Shown here: piece by piece, positions 43,738-51,502 of the stretch
Layout: each line of letters begins with the position of its first letter
Numbering within the stretch: position 1 is the stretch's first letter
Origin: Pseudomonadota bacterium
GTDB taxonomy: Bacteria; Chloroflexota; UBA6077; JAJPGT01
Assembly: GCA_021325655.1 (NCBI GenBank)
Contig: JAJPGT010000063.1
Coordinates: 1 to 64,000, forward strand
Direction of reading: 5' to 3'
Length of the DNA stretch: 64,000 bases
Made by a program: the position numbers and the translations under genes
Notes under the pieces: model-generated
What the model was told of the DNA's origin: nothing
Database searches by the model: none
What the model saw: the letters and a program-made list of their open reading frames with translations, nothing else

Positions 43738-44619
43738 ATGGCGCTCACGTTGAGCGAGGCGGCGAAGCTGAGCACGGACATGATCCAGCGTGGGGTGGTG
43801 GAGACCATTCTGGAGGAGAGCCCGGTCCTGCGCATGCTGCCGTTCATTACGGTGACTGGCAACACCTACAAATACAACCAGGAGAACACGCTGGGCGGGG
43901 CGCAGTTCTACGCAGTGGGCGGCACCTGGACCGAGGGGACGGCGACCTTCACCCAGAAGACCGCCAATCTGGCGATTCTGGGCGGGGACGCGGATGTGGA
44001 CAATTTCCTGCAGCGGACCCGCTCGAACCTGACTGACCAGCGGGCGGTGCAGATCGCACTCAAGGCGAAGTCTGTGGCGCGGACGTTCGAGCAGACGTTC
44101 ATTACGGGCGACACGAGCGTGGATGCCAACAGCTTCGACGGGATTCGCAAGCTGTGCGCGGCGGGGCAGACGATTAGCTCGGGGACCAACGGTGGGGCGC
44201 TGACGCTGAGCAACCTGGACCAGGTGGAGGACCTGATCCTGGGCGCAAAACCGGACGTGTTCCTGATGTCGCGGCGAACCCGGCGCCGGCTCAAGGCGCT
44301 GCTGGCGCAGAGCACACACTATGTGGAGAGCGGGACGGCGTTTGGGCGCCAGGTGATGCTGTACGACGGTATCCCGGTGGAGGTGAGCGACTTCCAGCCG
44401 GACACCGAGACGCAGGGCAGCGGCAGCAACCTGTCCAGCCTGTACGCGATCCACTTCTCCGAAGCGGACGGCGTGGCGGGGCTGCAGAACGGTGGGATCG
44501 AGGTGATCGATATCGGCCAGCTCGAGACGAAGGACGCCGAGCGCACCCGGTTGCGCTGGTACGTGTCGATCGCGCTGCTGCGCGACAGCGCGCTGGCGCG
44601 GCTGTCAGCGATCCAATAA
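43738..44619 (+). CDS. Major capsid protein (HK97-fold type)
   Basis: The 293-residue protein starts with the N-terminal helix TLSEAAKLSTDMIQRGVVETI followed by ESPVLRMLPF and TYKYNQENTLGGAQFY, typical of phage capsid proteins that lack a long delta domain. The C-terminal part IHFSEADGVAGLQNGGIEV and RLRWYVSIALLRDSALARL fits the A-domain and final strands. The pattern recalls the short HK97-fold capsids of siphophages; encapsulins share the fold but not the surrounding portal. ATG follows GGGGAG. A strong hairpin follows the stop. Confidence 0.8.
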   Translation: MALTLSEAAKLSTDMIQRGVVETILEESPVLRMLPFITVTGNTYKYNQENTLGGAQFYAVGGTWTEGTATFTQKTANLAILGGDADVDNFLQRTRSNLTDQRAVQIALKAKSVARTFEQTFITGDTSVDANSFDGIRKLCAAGQTISSGTNGGALTLSNLDQVEDLILGAKPDVFLMSRRTRRRLKALLAQSTHYVESGTAFGRQVMLYDGIPVEVSDFQPDTETQGSGSNLSSLYAIHFSEADGVAGLQNGGIEVIDIGQLETKDAERTRLRWYVSIALLRDSALARLSAIQ

Positions 44620-44629
44620 CGACTCGCTC

Positions 44630-44679
44630 GCGGCCGGCTGCGACCAGGAAGATGGACGTTCCTGGTCGCAGCCGGCCGC
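44630..44679 (+). terminator. Perfect 21-bp hairpin after the capsid gene
   Basis: Arms at 44630-44650 and 44659-44679 are exact complements around an 8-base loop, the longest perfect stem in the window. It begins 11 bases after the capsid stop. No T-run follows. It probably ends most transcripts there or protects the capsid mRNA, giving more capsid than downstream proteins. Confidence 0.65.
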
Positions 44680-44697
44680 TGGATTGGTGGAGGGGAC

Positions 44698-45045
44698 ATG
44701 GTGATGAAGCGCGCACTGGCGGAGTACGCGGTGGACGAGAGCGCGGTGGGGGTACCGACCGAGCCGCAGGCCTCGACCACGGCGCTGGGGCTGGTGGCGG
44801 AGAAGAGCGTGCCGACCGGAGCGGCCGAGCCGCTGGGAGCCGGCCAGGTGGCGCGACGGGGAGTGCTGGTGAAAGCGCCGAGCACGAACAGCGCCACGGT
44901 GTACCTGGGTGGCAGCGGGGTGACCATGGCGAACGGCTACCCGCTGGACCCGGGTGAGGCGGTCGCGCTGGAAGTGGCGGACGTCGCGGCGGTGTACTGC
45001 GTGGCAGCAAGTGCGGGGCAGAAGCTCCGGGCGCTGGCATTATGA
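44698..45045 (+). CDS. Small virion structural protein
   Basis: The 115-residue product has no catalytic motif. Its second half, VLVKAPSTNSATVYLGG followed by NGYPLDPGEAVALEVADVAAVYCVAA, is a beta-strand pattern seen in many small phage head-decoration or fibre proteins. A role on the virion surface is inferred from this and from position after the capsid gene. ATG 44698 follows GGAGGGGAC. Confidence 0.5.
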   Translation: MVMKRALAEYAVDESAVGVPTEPQASTTALGLVAEKSVPTGAAEPLGAGQVARRGVLVKAPSTNSATVYLGGSGVTMANGYPLDPGEAVALEVADVAAVYCVAASAGQKLRALAL

Positions 45046-45054
45046 GGAGGGAGC

Positions 45055-46230
45055 ATGCCGCAAGTGATCGCGCCGGCCCGGCCGCGACGCGCCTGGCTGT
45101 ATCTGCCAGACGGCTGGGACGAGGCCTGGAAAGCCGCCCGGGCGGCAAGCAGCGCCACTCCGGCCTGGATCACCGTGCTGGGTGACTCGATCTCGGCCGG
45201 GCTGGCCAGCACGGACGTGGTGAACAACGCCTGGCCGGCCCGATTGAGGGCGAAGCTGGTGGCAGCGGGCTACCCCTGGTACGGGGACTTCTGGCCGACG
45301 ACGCACAGCCAGGATTGGTGGAGCGCCAAGAGCCTGGGGGCGTTCGCCGGGACGCCGCCCTGGGTGGTGAGCAGCGCGAACCGCACCTGGAGTAACTGGG
45401 GCTACGGGCAGACGCCCCTGTACACCGGCGCGGCGGCGGGGGCACTGCAGTTCACCACCCCGTACGCCTGCAGCGCGCTGGACCTGGTGTACTTCGACAA
45501 TTACGGCGACGGCAGCACCTGGCAGGTAGTGCTGGATGGCGGAGCGCCACAGACGGTGACGCTGAGCGGGACCTCAGGGCGCTTCAAACGGCTGGCGATC
45601 AGTGGGCTGAGCAACACCACCCACACGCTGAGCTGTGGAAGCCAGAGCGCGGACAACCGGATGCAGGTGATGGGAGTGTGCACCTACGCCGATCCGACCA
45701 GGGGGCTGGGGCTCGGCCGCGTCGCCTATCCGACGGCGACGCTGTGGGAGCTGACCAACGGCCAGAACGCCCCAGGCGACAAGATCATCACCTGGCAGGG
45801 ATTCTTCGCGGGCGGGGCGACGGGGTTCGGGTTTCCGACACAGCCGAGTCTGGCGATTATCGCGCTGGGGGTCAACGACTGCCAGAACCCGGACCGGGGC
45901 GTGGCGCAGTACGCGCACGGCCTGCGGCGGCTGGTGCAGGCGTTCCGCCGCGGGGTGGACAACGCCTCGATTCTGCTGCTGGCGCCGTCCAACCCGGACG
46001 GGGTCAGCAGCGACGTCACCGGCGGGCTGTTCGCGAACTCGGACAACTGGCACCTGTACCTGGCAGCGATGGTGCAGATAGCGCGGAGCTACGGCTGCGC
46101 GCTGTTGAGCCTGCACGGCAAGTGGGGGGAGCTGGGGGTGGCCAAGGGGGTCCAAACGGCCACGAACCCGCACCCGACGGACGCCGGGCACCAGGACATC
46201 GCCGATACGCTGGCGGCGATCCTGGTCTAG
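45055..46230 (+). CDS. SGNH/GDSL-type esterase with inserted beta domain
   Basis: The 391-residue protein has the SGNH blocks: GDSISAG with nucleophile Ser45, the glycine/Asn block LGVNDCQ near 264-270, and the Asp/His block HPTDAGH near 375-381. A beta-sandwich of about 100 residues (SALDLVYFDNYGDGSTWQVV onward) is inserted after the first block, as in phage and carbohydrate esterases that bind a polymer. No signal peptide is present. It probably removes acyl groups from a surface glycan during contact or release. ATG follows GAGGAGGGAGC. It is in line with the structural genes. Confidence 0.8.
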   Translation: MPQVIAPARPRRAWLYLPDGWDEAWKAARAASSATPAWITVLGDSISAGLASTDVVNNAWPARLRAKLVAAGYPWYGDFWPTTHSQDWWSAKSLGAFAGTPPWVVSSANRTWSNWGYGQTPLYTGAAAGALQFTTPYACSALDLVYFDNYGDGSTWQVVLDGGAPQTVTLSGTSGRFKRLAISGLSNTTHTLSCGSQSADNRMQVMGVCTYADPTRGLGLGRVAYPTATLWELTNGQNAPGDKIITWQGFFAGGATGFGFPTQPSLAIIALGVNDCQNPDRGVAQYAHGLRRLVQAFRRGVDNASILLLAPSNPDGVSSDVTGGLFANSDNWHLYLAAMVQIARSYGCALLSLHGKWGELGVAKGVQTATNPHPTDAGHQDIADTLAAILV

Positions 46231-46242
46231 CGGGGAGGGAGC

Positions 46243-46638
46243 ATGCCGACATACATCAGCGTGGTGGATGGGATCGGCTACGACGACATGAAAGCGAACG
46301 GGCCGAACCCCGGAGTGCTGCCCGGGCACAAGCTGAAGTGGCTGGGGCAGACGGGCAACACCGCCAGCGGCAGTGTGGCGGATCAGGGGATCGGGACGGT
46401 GGCGCTGCCGGCGATCGCGGCAGGGACGACTGGGAGCATCACGATCACGGACGCCCGGATTACCGCTGCGTCGCTGATCTTCGTGAGCGTGAAGGACGGT
46501 CCGACGCCGGATACAGCGGCCGGGCGAGGGGTAGTGGCCTGGGCGAAGGCGCCGACCGTGGGGCAGGTCGTGGTCAACTACACCCCGCTGGCGACGATGG
46601 CCAACGCCTGGGCGCTGCACTACTGGGTGGTGAATTAG
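46243..46638 (+). CDS. Hypothetical phage-block protein
   Basis: The 131-residue protein is not recognised. It is beta-rich and Gly/Thr/Ala-rich, with a repeated-looking rhythm of short strands (TGSITITDARITAASLIFVSV) and a final hydrophobic strand ANAWALHYWVVN. It resembles the small tail-fibre or capsid-fibre domains that end phage structural operons, but that is inference. ATG follows GGAGGGAGC. Confidence 0.5.
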   Translation: MPTYISVVDGIGYDDMKANGPNPGVLPGHKLKWLGQTGNTASGSVADQGIGTVALPAIAAGTTGSITITDARITAASLIFVSVKDGPTPDTAAGRGVVAWAKAPTVGQVVVNYTPLATMANAWALHYWVVN

Positions 46639-46643
46639 CTGGC

Positions 46644-48482
46644 ATGGCGCAGTACCACGTGACACTGAATGGGCAGGGGCTGCTGCTGGACCTGAGCACC
46701 TATGGGCGGCGGGTGGCGCAGCCGTTCGTACCCAAGCGCGCCGAGGGGGATCCCGGCTACCAGGACCTGGCGCTGGGCGGAGCGTACGCGCTGCTGGGCT
46801 TCGGCGACGGCCACGGCCAGCTCCGGGCGGACCCAGCCAGGCCGGATGCCTACCGCTGGGGACCGTCCATCGATACGTTCACCGCGCCCGGGCAGGCGCA
46901 GCTTGCGAACGCCCTGACGAGCGTGGGGGCCGGGCTGACCTACGGGATGGCGCTGGCGCGGCGGGCGCTGGCGGTGTGGAACGGGAGCCTGTGGCTAGCG
47001 GATGATGGCAACACCGGCGACACGCTGGTGTACGAGTGGGACGGCAGCCAGTTCCACCTGCGCTACACCTGGGTGGGCAAGAGCGGTGGCGCGGGAGCCT
47101 TCATCACCTACCTGGACCGGCTACTGCTGAGCAACGCCGGGGACGGGGCGGTGATCGGCACCGGCGACGGGACGAGCTGGACGCAGGAGTTCAACGCCGG
47201 GGCCGGGGCGGATGCGATCTACGCGCTGTGCGTGGGGCAGCTCGGCAGCGGCCAGTACGACAAGCTGTACCTGGTGACCGAAGGGGTGACCAACGGGGTG
47301 GTGGTGGCGCCAGAGCGGGCGCGGGTGTGGAGCTACGACTACGCCGCCGGACTGTCAGCGAACGAGCTGTACGTGCTGGAAGAGCGGAAGTGCCGGGTGG
47401 CCGCGCTGCTGAACGGGACGCTGTACCTGTTCGGGGCGGAGCTGAGCGGCGGGGAGCGCTGCGCGATCTACTCAACGTCGAACGGAACCACCTTCAAGCG
47501 GCTGGGAGAGCTGAAGGGGAACGCCCCGCTGTGTGGGGTGGTGTACCGGGGCAAGCTGTACCTGGGGATGGCGCGCGGGGAGGTGTGGACCTGGGACGGC
47601 AGCACGCTGGAGCGGGTGTACACATTGCTGGACCCGCAGGGGACGCGCACCTACGCGCAGCCGATCTACGCCATGGCGACCTTCGCTGGAGCGCTCTGGG
47701 TGGGGCGCTGGGACACGAGCGGGCGGATCGGGCTGGAGCGGTTCGACGGGACGAGCTGGAGCCTGCCCTACCAGGCGTCCAGCGCAACCAGCGCGACAGC
47801 AGTGCGGGCGCTGGCGCCGTACCAGGGGGCGCTACACCTGGCGGTGGACAACAGCGGTCTGGCCGCGGGGCTATTCCGGGTGGAGGGCGCCAGCTACGCC
47901 ACGACAGCGACGCTGGAGACGCCGGTGCAGGACGCCGGGCTGCCGTCGGTGACCAAGAGCCTGCGGGAGGCGACGCTGACGCACCTGCCGCTGGCGAGCG
48001 GGCAGAGCGTGCAGGTGCAGTACCGGCTGGAGGACGCGGGGGGCTGGACGACGCTGGGGACGTCGAGCACCGCGGGGGCGACCTCGGCAACGTTCACCTT
48101 CCCCCAGGGAGCGGCGGGCAAGCGGTTCGCGCTGCGGCTGGTGCTGGCCGGGCCAGGGACGTCGACGCCCGCGTTGAGCAGCGTGGTGGTGCGCTACGCG
48201 CTGGCGCCGGAGCTGAAGCGGCTCTGGACGTTCGAGGCGCGGCTGGAGGGGACGGCGGAGCTGCCGCTGGTGACGCTGGATGGGACGCCGGCGGCGCAGA
48301 CCGGGGAGCAGGTATCGGCGGCGTTATGGGACCTGAAGGGGCAGCCGGGGCCGCTCACGTTCGTGGACCTGGACGGGGCGAGCCACGCCGTGTGGCTGAC
48401 GGAGTACAGCGAGCGGATCGCGCCGGAGAGCCAGCGGCGGGGGACCACATTGCGCGGGAAGATTGAGCTGGTGGAGGCATAG
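46644..48482 (+). CDS. Beta-propeller-like fibre or spike protein
   Basis: The 612-residue protein has a run of Trp/Gly/Asp-rich repeats at about 95-430, such as LYLVTEG, RVWSYDYAAG, LYLFGAELSGG, LYLGMARGEVWTWDGS and LWVGRWDTSG, spaced 40-60 residues apart, which suggests a six- or seven-bladed propeller. After it come a jelly-roll-like region (about 430-510) and a C-terminal beta domain. The frame is open far upstream in overlap with the SGNH gene, but ATG 46644 begins the real product. Large propeller proteins at the end of phage structural operons often bind host surface glycans. Confidence 0.6.
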   Translation: MAQYHVTLNGQGLLLDLSTYGRRVAQPFVPKRAEGDPGYQDLALGGAYALLGFGDGHGQLRADPARPDAYRWGPSIDTFTAPGQAQLANALTSVGAGLTYGMALARRALAVWNGSLWLADDGNTGDTLVYEWDGSQFHLRYTWVGKSGGAGAFITYLDRLLLSNAGDGAVIGTGDGTSWTQEFNAGAGADAIYALCVGQLGSGQYDKLYLVTEGVTNGVVVAPERARVWSYDYAAGLSANELYVLEERKCRVAALLNGTLYLFGAELSGGERCAIYSTSNGTTFKRLGELKGNAPLCGVVYRGKLYLGMARGEVWTWDGSTLERVYTLLDPQGTRTYAQPIYAMATFAGALWVGRWDTSGRIGLERFDGTSWSLPYQASSATSATAVRALAPYQGALHLAVDNSGLAAGLFRVEGASYATTATLETPVQDAGLPSVTKSLREATLTHLPLASGQSVQVQYRLEDAGGWTTLGTSSTAGATSATFTFPQGAAGKRFALRLVLAGPGTSTPALSSVVVRYALAPELKRLWTFEARLEGTAELPLVTLDGTPAAQTGEQVSAALWDLKGQPGPLTFVDLDGASHAVWLTEYSERIAPESQRRGTTLRGKIELVEA

Positions 48483-48528
48483 GGAGTGGCGAGCGGAGAT
48501 CGGGACTCGTGGCACTGGTGGGGACACG

Positions 48529-48801
48529 ATGCGAGATGAACTGGGTGGGATCGCGGTGGTGCCGCTGGTGATCGGGCTGGTGGAGGTGGCAAAGCGGGCC
48601 GGGCTGCCGAGCGCGCTGGCGCCGTTGCTGGCGGTGGGGCTTGGAGTGCTGGCGAGCGTCGGCTGGGCGCTGAGCGCCGCGGCTGCGCACCAGGAGACGC
48701 TGGCGCGGGCACTCCTGGTCGGGGTGGCGATCGGGCTATCAGCGAGCGGGCTGTACTCAGGCGTGCGGGCAGGGCGCGAGCAAGAGCGCGCGGAGCGATG
48801 A
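48529..48801 (+). CDS. Holin-like small membrane protein
   Basis: The 90-residue protein has two or three hydrophobic segments (about 7-22, 28-51 and 60-80) and a charged tail RAGREQERAER. Size, hydrophobic hairpin and charged end fit phage holins, which open the membrane for lysins. There is no sequence signature to prove it. It closes the block. ATG 48529 follows GGTGGGG. Confidence 0.55.
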   Translation: MRDELGGIAVVPLVIGLVEVAKRAGLPSALAPLLAVGLGVLASVGWALSAAAAHQETLARALLVGVAIGLSASGLYSGVRAGREQERAER

Positions 48802-48863
48802 CGGCACGGTGGCGGTCGGCGGGGTTGGGGCGTAGCATGCGCAACGGCGGGCGCGGTGGACGA

Positions 48864-48885
48864 CGGCGGGCATCATACCCCGCCG
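48864..48885. terminator. Inverted repeat between the phage-like block and the debranching enzyme gene
   Basis: CGGCGGG and CCCGCCG form a 7-bp stem with an 8-base loop. It lies after the last phage-like gene and just before the ribosome site of the next gene, so it may end the block transcript. Confidence 0.4.
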
Positions 48886-48905
48886 GACCAGATTAGGAGG
48901 CAGTG

Positions 48906-50912
48906 ATGGGCGTCTCCGCGGGCTGCACTGCGGGCGTCCTCGAGGCGCCGCTGGTGAGCTTCGGCCGCGAGGTGTGTGGCGATCTGGCGGCCGGGCTGCG
49001 CCGGGAATGGCTGGTGACCAACGGCCTGGGTGGCTACGCCTCCGGGACGCTGGCCGGCGTGGGCACCCGACGCTATCACGGGCTGCTCGTCGCGGCGCTC
49101 ACCCCGCCCGCCGTCCGCACCGTGCTGGTGGCGGGGCTCGACGACTGGGCGATCGTGGGTGACACCCGCTTCCCACTGTGCAGCCACGAGTGGGCCAGCG
49201 GGGCACTGATGCCCGAGGGGTATCGCTGGCTGGAGGCGTTCGAGCTGCGCGGGCAGCTCCCGGTGTGGACGTTCGCGCTGGACGAACTCCGGCTGGAGCG
49301 GCGCGTCTGGATGGCGCAGGAGAGCAACACCGCCTACGTGAGCTATCGGCACGCGCGTGGGAGCCGCGCGATCGCCCTGGAGCTGCGGCCGCTCTGCACC
49401 TACCGCGACTTCCACACGCTGACACAGGGTGGCTGGACTCCAGGGCTGGCCGTCGAGCCAGACGCGGTGACGCTCACCGCCTGGCCCGGTGCTCAGCCCT
49501 ATCGCCTCGACCTGGCCACGGGGCGCTTTCAGTCCGCGCCCGACTGGTACTGGGGCTTCCGCCGTCGGGCCGAGACGGAGCGGGGACTGGACGACCGGGA
49601 AGACCTGTTCGTTCCGGGCGTCTTCTTCGCCACGCTTGGGCCCGGCCAGGAGCAGATCCTGGTGCTATCCGCGGGGGAGCCGCCAGCAGTCGAGCCCGAC
49701 CAGGCTCTGGCCGTCGAGCGCGCTCGCCAGGAAGCGCTCCTGCGCCGGGCCGGGGTGGAGGCGGCGCCCAGGGTGATTCAGCAGCTCGTCCTGGCTGCCG
49801 ACCAGTTCCTGGTAAAGCGGCAGATCGGCTCCGGGCAGAGCGGGCGGACCATTATCGCCGGCTACCACTGGTTCGGCGACTGGGGCCGCGACACGATGAT
49901 CAGCCTGCCCGGCCTGGCGCTGGCGACCGGCCGCCCGGAAGAGGCCGCCGACGTGCTGGACACCTACGCGCGGTACCTCAGCCAGGGCATGCTCCCCAAC
50001 CGCTTCCCCGACGACGGCGCCGAGCCCGAGTACAACAGCGTCGATGCCACGCTCTGGCTCTTCCAGGCGGTGCGGCAGTACGCCGTGACGGGCGACCGGG
50101 AGCTGATCGACCGGCTGATCCCGCTGCTGCGCGACGTGATCGAGTGGCACTGCCGGGGCACCCGCCACGGGATTGCGCTCGACCCGGCGGACGGGCTGCT
50201 GCGCGCCGGCGAGGACGGCTACGCCCTGACCTGGATGGACGCTCGGATCGACGGCAAGGGCTGCACGGCGCGGATCGGCAAGCCGGTGGAGATCAACGCC
50301 CTCTGGCACGCCACGCTCCGCACACTCGCCGCGCTGCTCGCTGAGCGCGGCGACCCCGCGGCTGCCCGCTACACCGCCCTAGCCGAACAAGCCGCGGCCA
50401 GCTTCCGTGCCCGCTTCTGGAAACCGGAGCTCGGCTACTTGGCTGACGTCGTCGACACGCCTGAGGGTAGCGACGACGTCAGCCTGCGTCCCAACCAGCT
50501 TCTGGCCCTGTCGCTCCCCTACCCGCTGCTGGCCCCGGAGCAGGCGCGGGCAGTGCTGAAAACCGTGGGCCAGCACCTGCTCACCAGCTACGGGCTGCGC
50601 AGCCTGGCGCCCAGCGATCCGCGCTACCACGGCGCCTACGGCGGGAGCCAGCGCGAGCGGGACGGTGCCTATCACCAGGGAACAGCCTGGACCTGGCTGC
50701 TCGGCCCCTACGCCGAGGCCTACGCACGGGTGACCGGCGACCGCTCCACCGCTCGCAGCCTGCTCCAGCCGCTGGCGCACCATCTGTGCGACGCCGGGCT
50801 GGGCACCGTCTCCGAGATTCTGGACGGCGATCCGCCGCACACGCCGCGCGGCTGCATCGCCCAGGCCTGGGGCGTGGCGGAGGCCCTGCGCGTCTGGCGG
50901 GCGCTCACCTGA
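48906..50912 (+). CDS. Glycogen debranching enzyme (amylo-alpha-1,6-glucosidase, GH133 type)
   Basis: This enzyme removes alpha-1,6 branches of glycogen. The N-terminal domain carries REWLVTNGLGGYASGTLAG and RRYHGLLVAA, the hallmark of bacterial/archaeal-type debranching enzymes. The catalytic (alpha/alpha) barrel begins with AGYHWFGDWGRDTMISLPGL near residue 318 and continues through NRFPDDGAEPEYNSVDATLW and EINALWHATLR. The final part KPELGYLADVVD...LRPNQLLAL is also conserved. At 668 residues it is full length. ATG 48906 follows AGGAGG by five bases. It has no relation to the phage-like block. Confidence 0.93.
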   Translation: MGVSAGCTAGVLEAPLVSFGREVCGDLAAGLRREWLVTNGLGGYASGTLAGVGTRRYHGLLVAALTPPAVRTVLVAGLDDWAIVGDTRFPLCSHEWASGALMPEGYRWLEAFELRGQLPVWTFALDELRLERRVWMAQESNTAYVSYRHARGSRAIALELRPLCTYRDFHTLTQGGWTPGLAVEPDAVTLTAWPGAQPYRLDLATGRFQSAPDWYWGFRRRAETERGLDDREDLFVPGVFFATLGPGQEQILVLSAGEPPAVEPDQALAVERARQEALLRRAGVEAAPRVIQQLVLAADQFLVKRQIGSGQSGRTIIAGYHWFGDWGRDTMISLPGLALATGRPEEAADVLDTYARYLSQGMLPNRFPDDGAEPEYNSVDATLWLFQAVRQYAVTGDRELIDRLIPLLRDVIEWHCRGTRHGIALDPADGLLRAGEDGYALTWMDARIDGKGCTARIGKPVEINALWHATLRTLAALLAERGDPAAARYTALAEQAAASFRARFWKPELGYLADVVDTPEGSDDVSLRPNQLLALSLPYPLLAPEQARAVLKTVGQHLLTSYGLRSLAPSDPRYHGAYGGSQRERDGAYHQGTAWTWLLGPYAEAYARVTGDRSTARSLLQPLAHHLCDAGLGTVSEILDGDPPHTPRGCIAQAWGVAEALRVWRALT

Positions 50913-50926
50913 GCGCCACGCTCACC

Positions 50927-50961
50927 GGGCAGGGGCCAGCGGCGTCCGCTGGCCCCTGCCC
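50927..50961. terminator. Bidirectional terminator hairpin, 16-bp perfect stem
   Basis: Arms 50927-50942 and 50946-50961 pair exactly around a 3-base loop. It lies between two convergent genes, the debranching enzyme and the small acidic protein, so it can end transcripts from both sides. Confidence 0.7.
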
Positions 50962-50966
50962 AAGAC

Positions 50967-51206
50967 TTACTCCGACTTGGCAGTGATCCCCCCTATCGAT
51001 CCGCCAGTACTGGCCAGTCGGACGCTCTCCTCTCGCTGGCCGACGTCACCGGCCTTCGCCTTGATCTCTGCCTGACGTCCCGGCTCCGGGCTGCTCTCCG
51101 GGTTGTCGATGACGACCCCCTCCAGGTCTTTCTCGCTGTGGCCCCGCGGCGTGTGGGCTTCGTCGGTAACGATGACGCGCGGGTTCTCGTTGTCGCGTTC
51201 GGCCAT
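50967..51206 (-). CDS. Small acidic hydrophilic protein
   Basis: The 79-residue product is rich in Glu, Asp, Ser and Gly, with no hydrophobic core, signal or Cys. It looks disordered, similar in feel to small stress-type proteins, but no family is recognised. ATG 51206 is preceded by AAGGAG about nine bases earlier. It is convergent with the debranching enzyme gene and divergent from the DUF1800 gene. Confidence 0.65.
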   Translation of the reverse strand: MAERDNENPRVIVTDEAHTPRGHSEKDLEGVVIDNPESSPEPGRQAEIKAKAGDVGQREESVRLASTGGSIGGITAKSE

Positions 51207-51502
51207 CTGATCGTTCTCCTTCTCTCTGGCAGGCACCAGTGTCTCCAGATGCGGGCGTGCAAGCCCTGTGCCGCCGCGCGGTCTGCTCCCTGCGGCACCC
51301 CGACGCCCGGGGCTGCGCTGCCGTCACTCGGCTCGGCCGGTCCCGGCCCCGGGCTCATGAGGGCGGGGGGACGGATGGGATGCCCGCTTCAGCAACACTT
51401 CAGGTTTCGCCTCAGGCGCGTTCAGGCTTGCCGCGTAGACTCCACGCTACCGGGCCAGGCTCCAGCGGTGGATCCTGGCGCTCGGCCCGAGGGAGAACGA
51501 GC
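51207..51502. other. Divergent space with TCAGG direct repeats
   Basis: These 296 bases contain no supported gene. Close to the DUF1800 side, TCAGG occurs at 51400, 51412 and 51422, about one helical turn apart. Such direct repeats are typical of OmpR/PhoB-type regulator sites, but the regulator is unknown. Confidence 0.35.

Noticed and set aside
43738-44619. Encapsulin nanocompartment shell instead of phage capsid
   Set aside because: A portal, an adaptor and a scaffold gene precede it and no cargo gene such as a peroxidase or ferritin-like protein is near.
45678-46643. Upstream extension of the propeller protein frame
   Set aside because: It overlaps the SGNH esterase gene completely and is Arg/Gly-rich noise; the real start is ATG 46644.
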